From SH-MAG3 sp035461245 (lineage in GTDB: Bacteria > Gemmatimonadota > Gemmatimonadetes > Longimicrobiales > RSA9), in the NCBI GenBank assembly GCA_035461245.1, contig DATHVP010000123.1:1-64000 (forward strand): a stretch of 64,000 bases of DNA, read 5' to 3'. Under the pieces are notes generated by a model. That model had not been told where the DNA came from, did no database searches, and saw only the letters and a list, made by a program, of their open reading frames with translations. Position 1 is the stretch's first letter, and every line of letters starts with the position of its first letter. Positions 54,424 through 64,000 of the stretch are shown piece by piece. Both the position numbers and the translations under genes were made by a program.

Positions 54424-54521
54424 CAGCGGCCCCAGCCCACCGCCCCTCGCGGCGCCCCGGCTTGACAGTACAGGCCGGGGCGTCGCACCATGCGGCTCGC
54501 CCCCAACCGCCGCAGGTCAAC

Positions 54522-55871
54522 ATGGCACGTATCGTTTCCGGCCTCGTAACCGCTGTCGCTGCCGTCGTCGCCGGTGGCCTGTTCACTGCCTGCGCTACCG
54601 TGGCGCAGCCCGGCGCACAGCCGGGGACGCCGGAAGACCCCGTCGCACCGGTGCCGGTGGAGGCGGCCCAGCCGGACACAGCGCCGGCGGGGCCGCCGCT
54701 CTTCCGCGACGAGACACCGGGCGCCCTGCAACGGGCCATCGCAGCCCTGGGCGGCTCGGGCACCCTGCACCTGGCGCCGGGCAGGTACATCCTGCAGCCA
54801 TCGTCCTGGACCGACCCGTCGTGCGGCAACTGCGAGGACGCCAGCGAGTCCGTTCCCGCCACGCTGGGCATGCGCATCACTGGCCGGGACGTGCACATCC
54901 GCGGCGTGCACCGGGACAGCGTCGCCATCGAGACGAGGGCCGGGTACGGCCTGCTGTTCGAGGATTGCGCGAACTGCACCCTCAGCGGCATGACCATCAC
55001 CGGCGGCATCCGTGACGACGATGGCAGGGCCACCAGCGCCGGCATCGTGGCACGTCGCACGTCGCTCACCATCGAGGACTGCCGCATCAGCGACAACGTC
55101 GGTGACTCGGCGACGGTGGCCCGGACGGTCGTGGGCATCGCCGGCATTGCCGGCCGCGAGGGCAGCAACGTGACGGTGCGAAACTGCGCCATCACCCGCA
55201 ACTCGTGGGATGGCATTGCACTGTACCGCGGCGCCCGCGCCCACATCCACGACAACGTGGTGGACGGCGTGGACAAGGCGTCCGGTGCCGTCATGACGGG
55301 CGGCCGCGGCGTGGGCATCGGCCTGACCTGGGACGCCCGCGCCGTCGTGGAGCGGAACCTGGTCACGCGTTACTGGAAGGGCATCGGCGCGTTCGTCGAG
55401 GCGGACGCGGACATCCGCGACAACATCGTGGAGGACATACTGACCTGGGGCATCACACTGTGGGGCCCGTCAGGGGCGACGCCGTCCGCACGCATCGAGG
55501 GCAACGTCGTCTACCGCACCGGCGCGTGCGGGGTGTCCGTGGACCGGCCCGCCGGCGGGCCGCCGGCCGGCACGCTCAGGGACAACGTCGTCGTCCGCAG
55601 CGGTCAGGCCGAGCGCTATGACAGCGGCGAGCCGTACTGCTGGCAGCGCCCCATCGCCCGGCACCAGGTGCCGGAATCCTTCGTTGAAGGCCTCAACCTG
55701 CTGTACGACAATCGCCAGCCGGCAGAGGCGGGCAGTGCACCGCCGCCCCTGCCGGAACTGCTCCACGACCGCTTCGTGGAACGGGCCCGACCGCTGACGG
55801 TGCGGCTGGCCGGTTACCCGGCGCTGCGCGAGGCACTGCTGTTCCGGGAGATGCCGGAACTGGGGCGCTGA
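54522..55871 (+). CDS. Right-handed beta-helix (NosD/pectate-lyase-like) lipoprotein
   Basis: This 449-residue protein has a signal ending LFTACA (lipoprotein) and a Pro-rich linker to about residue 55. Residues 65-360 are parallel beta-helix rungs of about 22-25 residues (for example VTVRNCAITRNSWDGIALYRG and ARIEGNVVYRTGACGVSVDR). These are right-handed repeats as in NosD-like or carbohydrate-active proteins. A cysteine pair lies at CGNCED and another in EDCANC. No catalytic residues are assigned. It follows the tricorn gene by 98 bp. Confidence 0.85.
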   Translation: MARIVSGLVTAVAAVVAGGLFTACATVAQPGAQPGTPEDPVAPVPVEAAQPDTAPAGPPLFRDETPGALQRAIAALGGSGTLHLAPGRYILQPSSWTDPSCGNCEDASESVPATLGMRITGRDVHIRGVHRDSVAIETRAGYGLLFEDCANCTLSGMTITGGIRDDDGRATSAGIVARRTSLTIEDCRISDNVGDSATVARTVVGIAGIAGREGSNVTVRNCAITRNSWDGIALYRGARAHIHDNVVDGVDKASGAVMTGGRGVGIGLTWDARAVVERNLVTRYWKGIGAFVEADADIRDNIVEDILTWGITLWGPSGATPSARIEGNVVYRTGACGVSVDRPAGGPPAGTLRDNVVVRSGQAERYDSGEPYCWQRPIARHQVPESFVEGLNLLYDNRQPAEAGSAPPPLPELLHDRFVERARPLTVRLAGYPALREALLFREMPELGR

Positions 55872-55889
55872 CGATCCGCCGGCGCGCGG

Positions 55890-56387
55890 TTAATGGGCGA
55901 TGATGAAGCCGCTGTTTTCCTTGGTTGTGCCGAATACCAGTTTGGTGACGTTATCATAACCTGCGTTCTTCAGTTTTTCCGGGTTGCCGTTCTTTTTCCT
56001 TTGAACGATCTGTGGTTCACCTTCGAAGGGCTCGCAATGTGCGTAACTCAGGACGATCGTGACGTCCTTCTTGAACTGGCGGTTACTCTGGCTTGAGAGA
56101 GTGACACCGACACTGTCTGTCCAGGTAATCAGCTCGAATTGGAGCCCCTGCTCCTCTTTATGAATGGCATCGGCAGGGAACAGAACCAGATTAGACCCCG
56201 ATTGAAGGACTGCGGGAGCAGGACCGACTACGCGGGCGTCCGGGCGGGGAACAGAGTCCTGCGGGCAGATAAGCTTGCGCAGCGCGCTCAAGTCCTCTCC
56301 GCGCCCGGAAGTCCAGTCGCAGCTCCACTGCACCAGCACCACACCCATCAGCAGCACACCGAGTCCTGCCTTTCGCTTCCATGTCAT
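55890..56387 (-). CDS. AT-rich orphan lipoprotein
   Basis: This 165-residue protein has a signal ending LVQWSC (lipoprotein) and a mature part of mixed strands with two further Cys (LICPQD, YAHCEP). I do not recognise a family. Its sequence is strikingly lower in GC than all neighbours; a 60-base sample (55921-55980) is about 43% G+C. A strong GGGAGGCGAGG lies just before ATG 56387. The composition suggests recent transfer or an unusual origin. Confidence 0.8.
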   Translation of the reverse strand: MTWKRKAGLGVLLMGVVLVQWSCDWTSGRGEDLSALRKLICPQDSVPRPDARVVGPAPAVLQSGSNLVLFPADAIHKEEQGLQFELITWTDSVGVTLSSQSNRQFKKDVTIVLSYAHCEPFEGEPQIVQRKKNGNPEKLKNAGYDNVTKLVFGTTKENSGFIIAH

Positions 56388-56570
56388 CCTCGCCTCCCGT
56401 TCATGGGTGATCCGGTATGACCAACAGCGATGAAGCCTGCGACAGCGACCGCTCGGACGTGATTCTCCGCGGAGCCTGGTTGGGATGGGATGGGCCCGAC
56501 AGGGCCGTGCCGGCAAAGATTGCAGCGGCCGCCGGGAAACACAACGATTTCCGGCGGCCGCCGTCGGGGC

Positions 56571-58031
56571 TCAGCGCTTGAGCACCGGGGCGCCGAAGCG
56601 CTCGAGGATCCAGCCGGACACCGCGGTGAGGGCGGCGGGTGCGAACGTCTCCTCGATGGTTATGTACTCGCCGGGCAGTCCGGTCCGGGCCGTCTGGAAC
56701 AGGTGGTTCAGGCCGGGCATCACCCGGACTGTGTAGTCGGGATTGCCGGCGGCGGCCAGTGCCGTGCGCATGGCCTCTGCGTTGGGTTCGGCGGGCACCT
56801 GAAGGTCGAGGCCGCCGAACAGCGCGAGCGTCGGCACCTGCAGCCGCCCCAGGACCGGGCGCGGGTCCAGCTGCAGGAACTGCCGGAACCACGGTGTGCT
56901 CACGGCTGTCGCCTGCGCCTCCATCCACTGCTGTTCCTGCCCCGGTGGGATACCCTGGAGTGCCCGGTCCGCAGGCGTCATGGCGTCCAGCGCCGTGCCC
57001 AGCAGTTCTACGATACGGGCGCGACGACGGGTCGGATCGTCCTCGGCTTCGACGATCCGGAGCATGCGGGCCTGGACTTCGAGTGCGTCGCTCACCCGGT
57101 CCGCCGGCATGCCCGCGGCGCTGCTGATTGCGGCGAGTTGCGAACGCAGGATCTCCCCGCCTGGCAGGCCCGGCCCGGCCAGCAGCACGACGAACGCCAG
57201 GTCCGTCGCCGGCAGGCCGGCCGCGCCTGTGGCCACGAGCGGCGCGATGAGGCCGCCCTCACTGTGGCCGATGACCCCGATCCGGTCCCCGGCAATTTCC
57301 GGCCGGCTGCGCAGGTAGCGGATAGCGGCGGCGGCGTCGCCGGCAAAATCCAGGGTGGTGCCGACAGCGAAATCGCCGCCGGACTCGCCGACGCCGCGGT
57401 CATCGAACCGCAGCACGGCCACGCCATGCCGTGTCAGGTGATCGGCCAGCACCAGGAACGGCCTGTGGCCGAACACCGTCTCGTCCCGGTCCTGGGGCCC
57501 GGACCCCGAGACCAGGACCACCGCCGGGAACGGCCCGGTGCCCGGCGGCAGGGTGAGCGTGCCCGCAAGCTCGAGCCCCGCCGCGTTGTTCGGGAACTGG
57601 ATGTCCATGGCCTGGTACGGGAACGGCGGTTCCGGGTGCTGCGGCCGGGGGAGCGCCACCGCGCCGGCTTCAGTCCGGCGCAGCTCCAGCGGCAGGGCCA
57701 TGCCGCCCTGCTGCCATTCACCCTCGAAATGTCCTTCCCCTGTCAGGCGGCCGGTGTAGCCGCCGTTGATGGCCACCAGGCGCATGATGAGAACGCCGGC
57801 GGCGAACCGGACGGTGTCCACAGGGATGCCGGCGGCGCCCTGCGCCGGCGAATCCATGGTGGCGGCCAGGGTGCCGTCGGTGGCGGTGATGTGGAAGACC
57901 AGGGGCAGGCGGGTACCGGAAACCGCGATCTCGCCCGCCCAGGTCCCGGCGATGTCCGGCTGCTGCGCAGTGAGCGGCACAGCGGCGAGGCCGGCCATCA
58001 CGCCGGCCAGGGCAATCCTGAAAATGGTCAT
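56571..58031 (-). CDS. Secreted alpha/beta hydrolase with N-terminal beta domain
   Basis: This 486-residue enzyme has a signal peptide ending in LTAQQ. A beta-rich N-terminal domain (about 25-130) with repeated Gly-Tyr/Trp strands precedes the hydrolase. The nucleophile elbow is GHSEGGLIAP, the acid is probably in FGGLDLQVP and the His in LNHLFQ. LRFDDRGVGESGG is the oxyanion-side motif. GGAGG lies nine bases before ATG 58031. It may be an esterase or peptidase; family members of this layout are mostly uncharacterised. Confidence 0.9.
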   Translation of the reverse strand: MTIFRIALAGVMAGLAAVPLTAQQPDIAGTWAGEIAVSGTRLPLVFHITATDGTLAATMDSPAQGAAGIPVDTVRFAAGVLIMRLVAINGGYTGRLTGEGHFEGEWQQGGMALPLELRRTEAGAVALPRPQHPEPPFPYQAMDIQFPNNAAGLELAGTLTLPPGTGPFPAVVLVSGSGPQDRDETVFGHRPFLVLADHLTRHGVAVLRFDDRGVGESGGDFAVGTTLDFAGDAAAAIRYLRSRPEIAGDRIGVIGHSEGGLIAPLVATGAAGLPATDLAFVVLLAGPGLPGGEILRSQLAAISSAAGMPADRVSDALEVQARMLRIVEAEDDPTRRRARIVELLGTALDAMTPADRALQGIPPGQEQQWMEAQATAVSTPWFRQFLQLDPRPVLGRLQVPTLALFGGLDLQVPAEPNAEAMRTALAAAGNPDYTVRVMPGLNHLFQTARTGLPGEYITIEETFAPAALTAVSGWILERFGAPVLKR

Positions 58032-58137
58032 CAGCGTGCCTCCGTTACGCGGGTTCATGAACCATAACGGTGGAGGACGCAGAGTTCTTCACCGGGTGCG
58101 GGGCTGAACGGCTCGTCACTTGCACAGGGGGCGTCGC

Positions 58138-59808
58138 ATGGGACTCTCACTGAAGCCGAAGCACCTGAGCCGGTACGGTGACCTTGCCCGCCTGCTGGTC
58201 AGGTACGGGCGCCGGGATCTGGTGGAAGGTGCAGGGCTGGACGCTGCGCTGCCCGCTGACGAGCGGACGGCTGACGATGCAACCGTGCCACCGGAAGCCG
58301 CCGATCTGGCCGGCGACCTGGAGAAGCTCGGGCCCACCTACATCAAGCTCGGTCAGCTCCTGTCCACACGTGCGGATATCCTGCCGGTGGCGTACATGGA
58401 GGCGCTGACCCGACTGCAGGACAAGGTCGAACCGTTCCCGGGCGCCGAAGCGGAGCGCATCATCGAGGACGAGCTCGGCGTTCGCATCTCGAAGCTGTTC
58501 ACCCGGTTCGACCGGGAGCCGCTGGCGGCGGCATCGCTGGGACAGGTCCATCGTGCGACCCTCCGGGACGGGCGCGAGGTGGCCGTCAAGGTCCAGCGGC
58601 CGGACATCCGCGGACGTATCCTGGACGACCTGGACGCTTTCGCCGAGGCCGCAGAATTCATTGACGAGCATACCGAGGTCGGCCGGCGCTACGGGCTGGC
58701 CGGCATGCTGGACGAGTTCCGGGCCTCCCTCCTGCGCGAACTGGACTACACCCGCGAGGCTCGCAACCTGGCCGTGTTCCGGACGAACCTGCAGGAGTTC
58801 GACCGCATCGTGGTGCCGGCCCCCGTGGACGACTATACGACGTCCCGCGTCCTGACCATGGACTTCGTACATGGCATCAAGGTCACCGAACTGCCTCCGG
58901 TCAGGCGTATCGAACTGGATGGCGAGGAACTGGGCGACATCCTGTTCGAGGCGTACCTGAAGCAGATCCTCGTGGACGGGATCTTCCACGCCGATCCGCA
59001 TCCCGGCAATGTGTTCCTCACCGACGATGACAGGATAGCCCTCATCGACCTGGGCATGGTCGGCTATGTGTCCGAGGAGATGCAGCAGCAACTGCTGAAG
59101 CTGCTCATCGCCATCAGCGACGGGAAGGGCGAGGATGCCGCCGCAGTCGCAGCCGGCATGGGCGAGCGCCTCGGGGACTTCGACCGGACGCACTACACAC
59201 GGGAGGTGTCCCAGCTGGTGACGATGCATCGGGACTCGACCATGGGCCAGATTGACGTCGGCCGTGTCGTGGTCGAGATCACCCGCATCTCCGGCGAGAA
59301 CGGCGTGCGCCAGCCTGCTGAGCTGACGCTCCTCGGCAAGACGCTGCTCAACCTGGATCGCGTCGCCCTCACGCTCGCGCCAGACTTCGACGTCAACGAC
59401 GCCATCCGGCGGAAGGCGGGGAGCCTGATGCAAAGGCGCATGCTGCGCCAGCTGTCCCCGACGCAGGCCCTCTCTGCCGCCCTGGAGATGAACGAGTTCG
59501 CCCAGGAACTGCCCGGCCGCCTCAACCGCACGCTGGACCGCATCGCTGACAATCAGGTCCGTATCCGCGTTGATGCCATAGACGAGGTGGAGATCATCGC
59601 CGGCATGCAGAAAATCGCCAACCGCATCGCGGCAGGCCTCGTGCTGGCCGCACTCATCATCGGCGCGGCCATGCTGACCCAGGTCAACACGGCACACACG
59701 ATCCTGGGGTATCCCGCCCTCGCCTTTGTGCTGTTCCTCGGCGCAGCAATCGGCGGTCTGGTCCTTCTCTTCGACGTGATTTCACACGACCGGAAACCCC
59801 GCCGCTAA
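58138..59808 (+). CDS. UbiB/AarF (ADCK) family atypical kinase-like protein
   Basis: This 556-residue membrane protein has the family KxGQ motif (YIKLGQLLSTR, about residue 70), the Ala-rich loop AAASLGQVHRA and the invariant Lys in AVKVQRP. GIFHADPHPGNVFL and LIDLGMVG follow in the catalytic region. Two membrane helices lie at the C-terminus. Relatives assist quinone synthesis or lipid handling through ATP hydrolysis. ATG 58138 follows the GGGGGCGT stretch. The target pathway is inferred from family only. Confidence 0.94.
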   Translation: MGLSLKPKHLSRYGDLARLLVRYGRRDLVEGAGLDAALPADERTADDATVPPEAADLAGDLEKLGPTYIKLGQLLSTRADILPVAYMEALTRLQDKVEPFPGAEAERIIEDELGVRISKLFTRFDREPLAAASLGQVHRATLRDGREVAVKVQRPDIRGRILDDLDAFAEAAEFIDEHTEVGRRYGLAGMLDEFRASLLRELDYTREARNLAVFRTNLQEFDRIVVPAPVDDYTTSRVLTMDFVHGIKVTELPPVRRIELDGEELGDILFEAYLKQILVDGIFHADPHPGNVFLTDDDRIALIDLGMVGYVSEEMQQQLLKLLIAISDGKGEDAAAVAAGMGERLGDFDRTHYTREVSQLVTMHRDSTMGQIDVGRVVVEITRISGENGVRQPAELTLLGKTLLNLDRVALTLAPDFDVNDAIRRKAGSLMQRRMLRQLSPTQALSAALEMNEFAQELPGRLNRTLDRIADNQVRIRVDAIDEVEIIAGMQKIANRIAAGLVLAALIIGAAMLTQVNTAHTILGYPALAFVLFLGAAIGGLVLLFDVISHDRKPRR

Positions 59809-59824
59809 CGTCCCCGTCCTGGAC

Positions 59825-60337
59825 CTAGAGCCGGCGTTCGGCGATGAGCCGCAGGAAGTCCGTCGTGCTCACGAGCCCTTCCAGCTGCCCATCCGCGGCG
59901 ACCAGGACACGGTGGACGCCGTGCTCGATCATGAACGCCGCAGCGTCATGGACCTCGGTATCCGGCGACAGCAGCAGTACGTGATGCGTCATGATCTCGG
60001 AGACGGTGTGCTCGGCGAGAAGGTCGTGGGCAGTGGCCGCGGACTCGTCCATCAGTTCCACGCCCTCCTCCCACAGGTCCGTGAAGTAGCTGCTGGTCAC
60101 TTCCGACGGCACTTCGTCCAGTGCCCATTCGCCGTCGGAGCCGTTGTTCTGCCGGTCCGCGCTCGCCGCGAAGTCCATGACATCCATGGCTGATACGACA
60201 CCGACTACATCGTCCCCGGCTACCACCGGGGCGCCCGTGATGAAGCGCTCGCTGAACAGGGCCACCGCGTCGCGCAGTGTATCGTCAGGTGTCAGCACGG
60301 CAACGTCACGCGTCATGAAATCCTTTAGTTTCAGCAT
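59825..60337 (-). CDS. Two-CBS-domain protein
   Basis: This 170-residue cytoplasmic protein has CBS domains at about 8-60 (MTRDVAVLTPDDTLRDAVALF) and 115-170 (VSEIMTHHVLLLSPDTEV), separated by a 50-residue linker rich in acidic and Asn residues. CBS pairs bind adenine nucleotides and regulate partners. No partner gene is adjacent. ATG 60337 has GAGG six bases upstream; ATG 60373 is possible. It is convergent with the UbiB gene. Confidence 0.9.
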   Translation of the reverse strand: MLKLKDFMTRDVAVLTPDDTLRDAVALFSERFITGAPVVAGDDVVGVVSAMDVMDFAASADRQNNGSDGEWALDEVPSEVTSSYFTDLWEEGVELMDESAATAHDLLAEHTVSEIMTHHVLLLSPDTEVHDAAAFMIEHGVHRVLVAADGQLEGLVSTTDFLRLIAERRL

Positions 60338-60720
60338 GGCCTCATGCTCGTCCAGGGCATTGATGAACATCACCGCTGCGGCAGGGGCGTCTCGCCATAG
60401 CGGCCGGCCCGTGTCGCACTCCGATGCGCGGCTCTATTCGTGCCAGTTCATCGCATGCTGTTCCAATGCATGCAACGCGAGGCGCGGTGCTGTCTTGCGC
60501 GCGGACCGGCCGGTGCCGGCCCGATCCGCCGGCAGGACATTCTGTCCGGTGGGTCGGACGAGGATGACGCAACGCGACAGGCTGCCGCTCTGCTGCTGGT
60601 CGCCTCTCCCGGGAAAGCCCGCTCCCCGAACGACTTGCGTGAGCGGTGCGCCAGCCGCGCTGCGGCACGTCTCGGGCAGGTGCAGCGTGGGGGACTGATC
60701 CGGAAAGGAGGCACCAACCA
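60338..60720. other. Intergenic region between CBS and baeRF genes
   Basis: This 383-bp divergent gap has no gene I can support. It contains GGACATTCTGTCC at 60535-60547, a GC-rich palindromic stretch, and the AAAGGAGG ribosome-binding site of the baeRF gene. Confidence 0.5.
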
Positions 60721-61110
60721 ATGACCTACATGGACAGGCTGCTGCGGGAACTTGATCTCTTCGACAGTGCCGGCGCACCGGTCCTGTCGCTGTACCTGCC
60801 CGTGGAATCGGAAACCGGGCTGGACATGCTGACCCGAGCCACCCGGCTTGTCCGTTCGCTGGCCACGGACATGCCAGAGGCGGCGCAGGCTGACCTGGCC
60901 CGGGAACTGGAGGAGGTGCGCGACTATGTCGGCTCGCTGGTCGCGGCGCCCGCCGGGCTGGCGATCTTCTGCTGCGCCCGGCGCGGCTTCTTCCGCGTGG
61001 CGCGGCTGAGCGAGCGTGTGCACGAGTACGCCTGCTGGCAGCCGGAGCCGGAGACGGGACCCCTCCGCCAGGTGGCCGGGTCAACGGGTCTGTTGACGCC
61101 CGTGGCGTAG
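60721..61110 (+). CDS. N-terminal domain only of a bacterial eRF1-like (baeRF) protein
   Basis: This 129-residue protein begins MTYMDRLLRELDLF and contains PVLSLYLPVESETG and GLAIFCCARRGFFRVARL. That matches the N-terminal domain of bacterial eRF1-like (baeRF) proteins, which are normally about 350-400 residues. A stop follows, then a clean terminator at 61123-61154, so this is a short gene rather than a frameshifted full one. AAAGGAGG sits eight bases before ATG 60721. It could be a truncated release/rescue factor or a free domain; the loss of the catalytic half is real in this window. Confidence 0.75.
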   Translation: MTYMDRLLRELDLFDSAGAPVLSLYLPVESETGLDMLTRATRLVRSLATDMPEAAQADLARELEEVRDYVGSLVAAPAGLAIFCCARRGFFRVARLSERVHEYACWQPEPETGPLRQVAGSTGLLTPVA

Positions 61111-61122
61111 GTTGGCTGCTGA

Positions 61123-61154
61123 AAGGGGGGCGACGCATGCGCGTCGCCCCCCTT
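61123..61154. terminator. Strong bidirectional intrinsic terminator
   Basis: A perfect 14-bp stem (arms 61123-61136 and 61141-61154) with an ATGC loop lies between convergent baeRF and helicase genes. The arms begin with AA and end with TT, and flanking bases give short T runs on both strands. Confidence 0.8.
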
Positions 61155-61178
61155 GTCTCCATCGGTGGAGCCCTCGGC

Positions 61179-62420
61179 TCAGCCCACGTGGAGCAGTGCC
61201 TGCAGTTCTTCCGGCGTAAGGTCCGACGCACGCTTCGAGCCCATGCGACCACCACCGCGGTTGACCGTTGACTTCGGCTTGGACTCCGCTGGCTGGGCGC
61301 CGCCTTCATAATCGAAGTCCGGCAGCGAGATGCGCGGCAACGGGTAACCGATGATGCGCTCGATATCCTTCATCGCCGCCAGCTCCCCGCCGGACACGAA
61401 CGTAACCGCCGTGCCTGATGCGCCGGCCCGGCCTGTCCGGCCAATGCGGTGGACGTAGGCCTCGGGATCACGGGGCACGTCGTAGTTCACCACGTGGCTG
61501 ATGCCCTCGATGTCGAGGCCTCGCTGGGCGACGTCGGTGGCGACCAGGACCTGGACCTTGCCTTCGGCAAAGGCCTCCAGCGCCTTGCGCCGCTGCTTCA
61601 TGTCCTTGTCGCCATGCATGACGTCGGCGACGATGCCGGCGCGCCCGAGCCTCAGCATGAGCGTGTCGGCACCAGCCTTCGTCGCAGTGAAGACCAGGAC
61701 CTGGTCCCAGTTCGTCTCCTTCAGGAGCTCCACGAGCAGGGCCGGCTTCCGTTCACCACGAACGCTGTAGACCTTCTGCTCGACCTTGTCCGCCAGCGTC
61801 GCCTGTGGCGCGGCCTCGACCCAGACGGGATCATTCAGGATGCGAAGCGCCAGCGCGTGCACGCCGTTGGGCATGGTCGCCGAGAAGAACAGCGTCTGCC
61901 GCTTCTCCGGTATGTGCCGCAGGATAGCCTCGATCTGGGGGCGGAAGCCCATGTCCAGCATGCGGTCCGCCTCGTCGAGCACCAGCGTCTGCACCTGGTC
62001 CAGCTTCACGTTGCCACGCTCGATGTGATCGAGCAGCCGGCCGGGCGTGGCGGCCAGCACGTCAAAACCGGCGCGCAGATCACGGATCTGCGGGCGCATG
62101 GGCACGCCACCCACGACCACGCCGGTGAAGAGCTCCGTGTACTTCGTCAGCGCCCTGGCGTCCTCCGACACCTGGTCAGCCAGTTCCCGGGTGGGACACA
62201 GCACCAGTGTGTGCAGGCCTTCCTTGTCCAGTTGCTTTTCCAGGGAGGGGAGCAGGAAGCCTGCGGTCTTGCCGGTGCCCGTCTGTGCGATACCTACCAG
62301 GTCACGGCCCTCGCGGGCCGGACCGATTGACTTGCTCTGGATCGGTGTGGGTCGCTCCCACCCCAGATCCCGGATCGCTCGCATGAGCGGCTCCGCCAGA
62401 TTCATTTCCTCGAACGTCAA
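61179..62420 (-). CDS. DEAD-box RNA helicase (RhlE-like)
   Basis: This 413-residue helicase unwinds RNA using ATP. Motifs are the Q motif (RPTPIQSKS), I (AQTGTGKT, about residues 45-52), Ia (PTRELADQ), Ib (TPGRLLDH), II (VLDEADRM), III (FSATM), and V-VI (ATDVAQRGLDI; HRIGRTGRAG). The start is TTG at 62420, not the later ATG at 62405. GAGGAGG lies at the right distance from the TTG, and TFEEMNLAEPLMRAI then aligns with RhlE N-termini. An upstream frame to 62801 is non-coding. It probably acts in mRNA decay or ribosome assembly. Confidence 0.96.
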   Translation of the reverse strand: MTFEEMNLAEPLMRAIRDLGWERPTPIQSKSIGPAREGRDLVGIAQTGTGKTAGFLLPSLEKQLDKEGLHTLVLCPTRELADQVSEDARALTKYTELFTGVVVGGVPMRPQIRDLRAGFDVLAATPGRLLDHIERGNVKLDQVQTLVLDEADRMLDMGFRPQIEAILRHIPEKRQTLFFSATMPNGVHALALRILNDPVWVEAAPQATLADKVEQKVYSVRGERKPALLVELLKETNWDQVLVFTATKAGADTLMLRLGRAGIVADVMHGDKDMKQRRKALEAFAEGKVQVLVATDVAQRGLDIEGISHVVNYDVPRDPEAYVHRIGRTGRAGASGTAVTFVSGGELAAMKDIERIIGYPLPRISLPDFDYEGGAQPAESKPKSTVNRGGGRMGSKRASDLTPEELQALLHVG

Positions 62421-62497
62421 ACGACCTCCTCGTACAGTGCGGCGGGGACCCTGTGTCCCGACCATACGGCCTCCGTTCGCACGGGGAGGCCAGACGC

Positions 62498-62534
62498 AAA
62501 AAAGCCGGTGCGCCGGCTGGTGGGGGGCGCACCG
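62498..62534 (-). terminator. Rho-independent terminator after the second histidine kinase
   Basis: A 9-bp perfect stem (62506-62514 with 62526-62534) is followed on the minus strand by six T (62498-62503). It is the best intrinsic terminator in the window and isolates the kinase from the helicase. Confidence 0.85.
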
Positions 62535-62577
62535 ACCTGTTTCAACACGTGTAGTATAACGGCGGCGCCGCCGTGGC

Positions 62578-64000
<1,423 letters not shown>

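Overview
The window is a GC-rich (about two thirds or more by eye), gene-dense chromosomal segment with about 50 protein genes on both strands. I see no rRNA, tRNA, CRISPR array, insertion sequence, prophage or integrase. The gene families point to a Gram-negative, free-living heterotroph. They include a SusC/SusD pair, a tricorn protease, a DUF885 protein, a long MacB-like permease of the 'ADOP' type, many lipoproteins, and frequent GTG/TTG starts with ATGA, GTGA or TGATG overlaps. This mix fits Gemmatimonadota best, but the assignment is inference; Acidobacteriota or a Rhodothermota-like lineage would also be possible.

Layout. 1-5.3 kb: secreted peptidases (M14 carboxypeptidase cut by the left edge, a cyanophycinase-like S51 enzyme coupled to an M28 peptidase) around an unknown membrane protein. 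5.5-9.6 kb: a LivJ-type binding lipoprotein overlapping a triple-PAS hybrid histidine kinase, with no transporter genes nearby. 9.6-15.3 kb: a DUF885 protein divergent from a five-gene overlapping string starting with the two-subunit Fe-S L-serine dehydratase. 15.3-23.8 kb: a zinc-ribbon membrane protein, ArfB, an ABC permease, citrate synthase, an unusual alpha-hydroxy-acid oxidase and a MATE exporter. 24-28.2 kb: small enzymes and a CASTOR/POLLUX-like channel. 28.3-33 kb: a DtxR/MntR-type regulator beside a TroABCD-like metal ABC operon whose two permeases both carry winged-helix-like C-terminal tails, with a candidate operator upstream.

33-44 kb: mostly housekeeping genes (ADP-forming acyl-CoA synthetase, DUF2254, hemE, Mn-type SOD, infA, argJ) plus a FAD/Rieske oxidoreductase and lipoproteins. 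44-56 kb: a peptide-use district with an S9 peptidase, SusD, SusC, a plug-like lipoprotein, a tricorn protease and a beta-helix lipoprotein. 56-64 kb: a low-GC orphan lipoprotein, an alpha/beta hydrolase, a UbiB-like kinase, a CBS protein, an N-terminal-only bacterial eRF1-like protein, a DEAD-box helicase and a second hybrid histidine kinase cut by the right edge.

Together the genes suggest an organism that degrades peptides outside the cell and in the envelope, imports oligopeptides through SusCD and burns amino acids (serine to pyruvate, citrate synthase, acyl-CoA synthetase). It appears to manage manganese or zinc tightly. The strongest candidates for undescribed biology are the binding-protein/histidine-kinase pair, the winged-helix-tailed metal permeases, the stand-alone eRF1 N-domain and the leaderless-looking divergent start pair.
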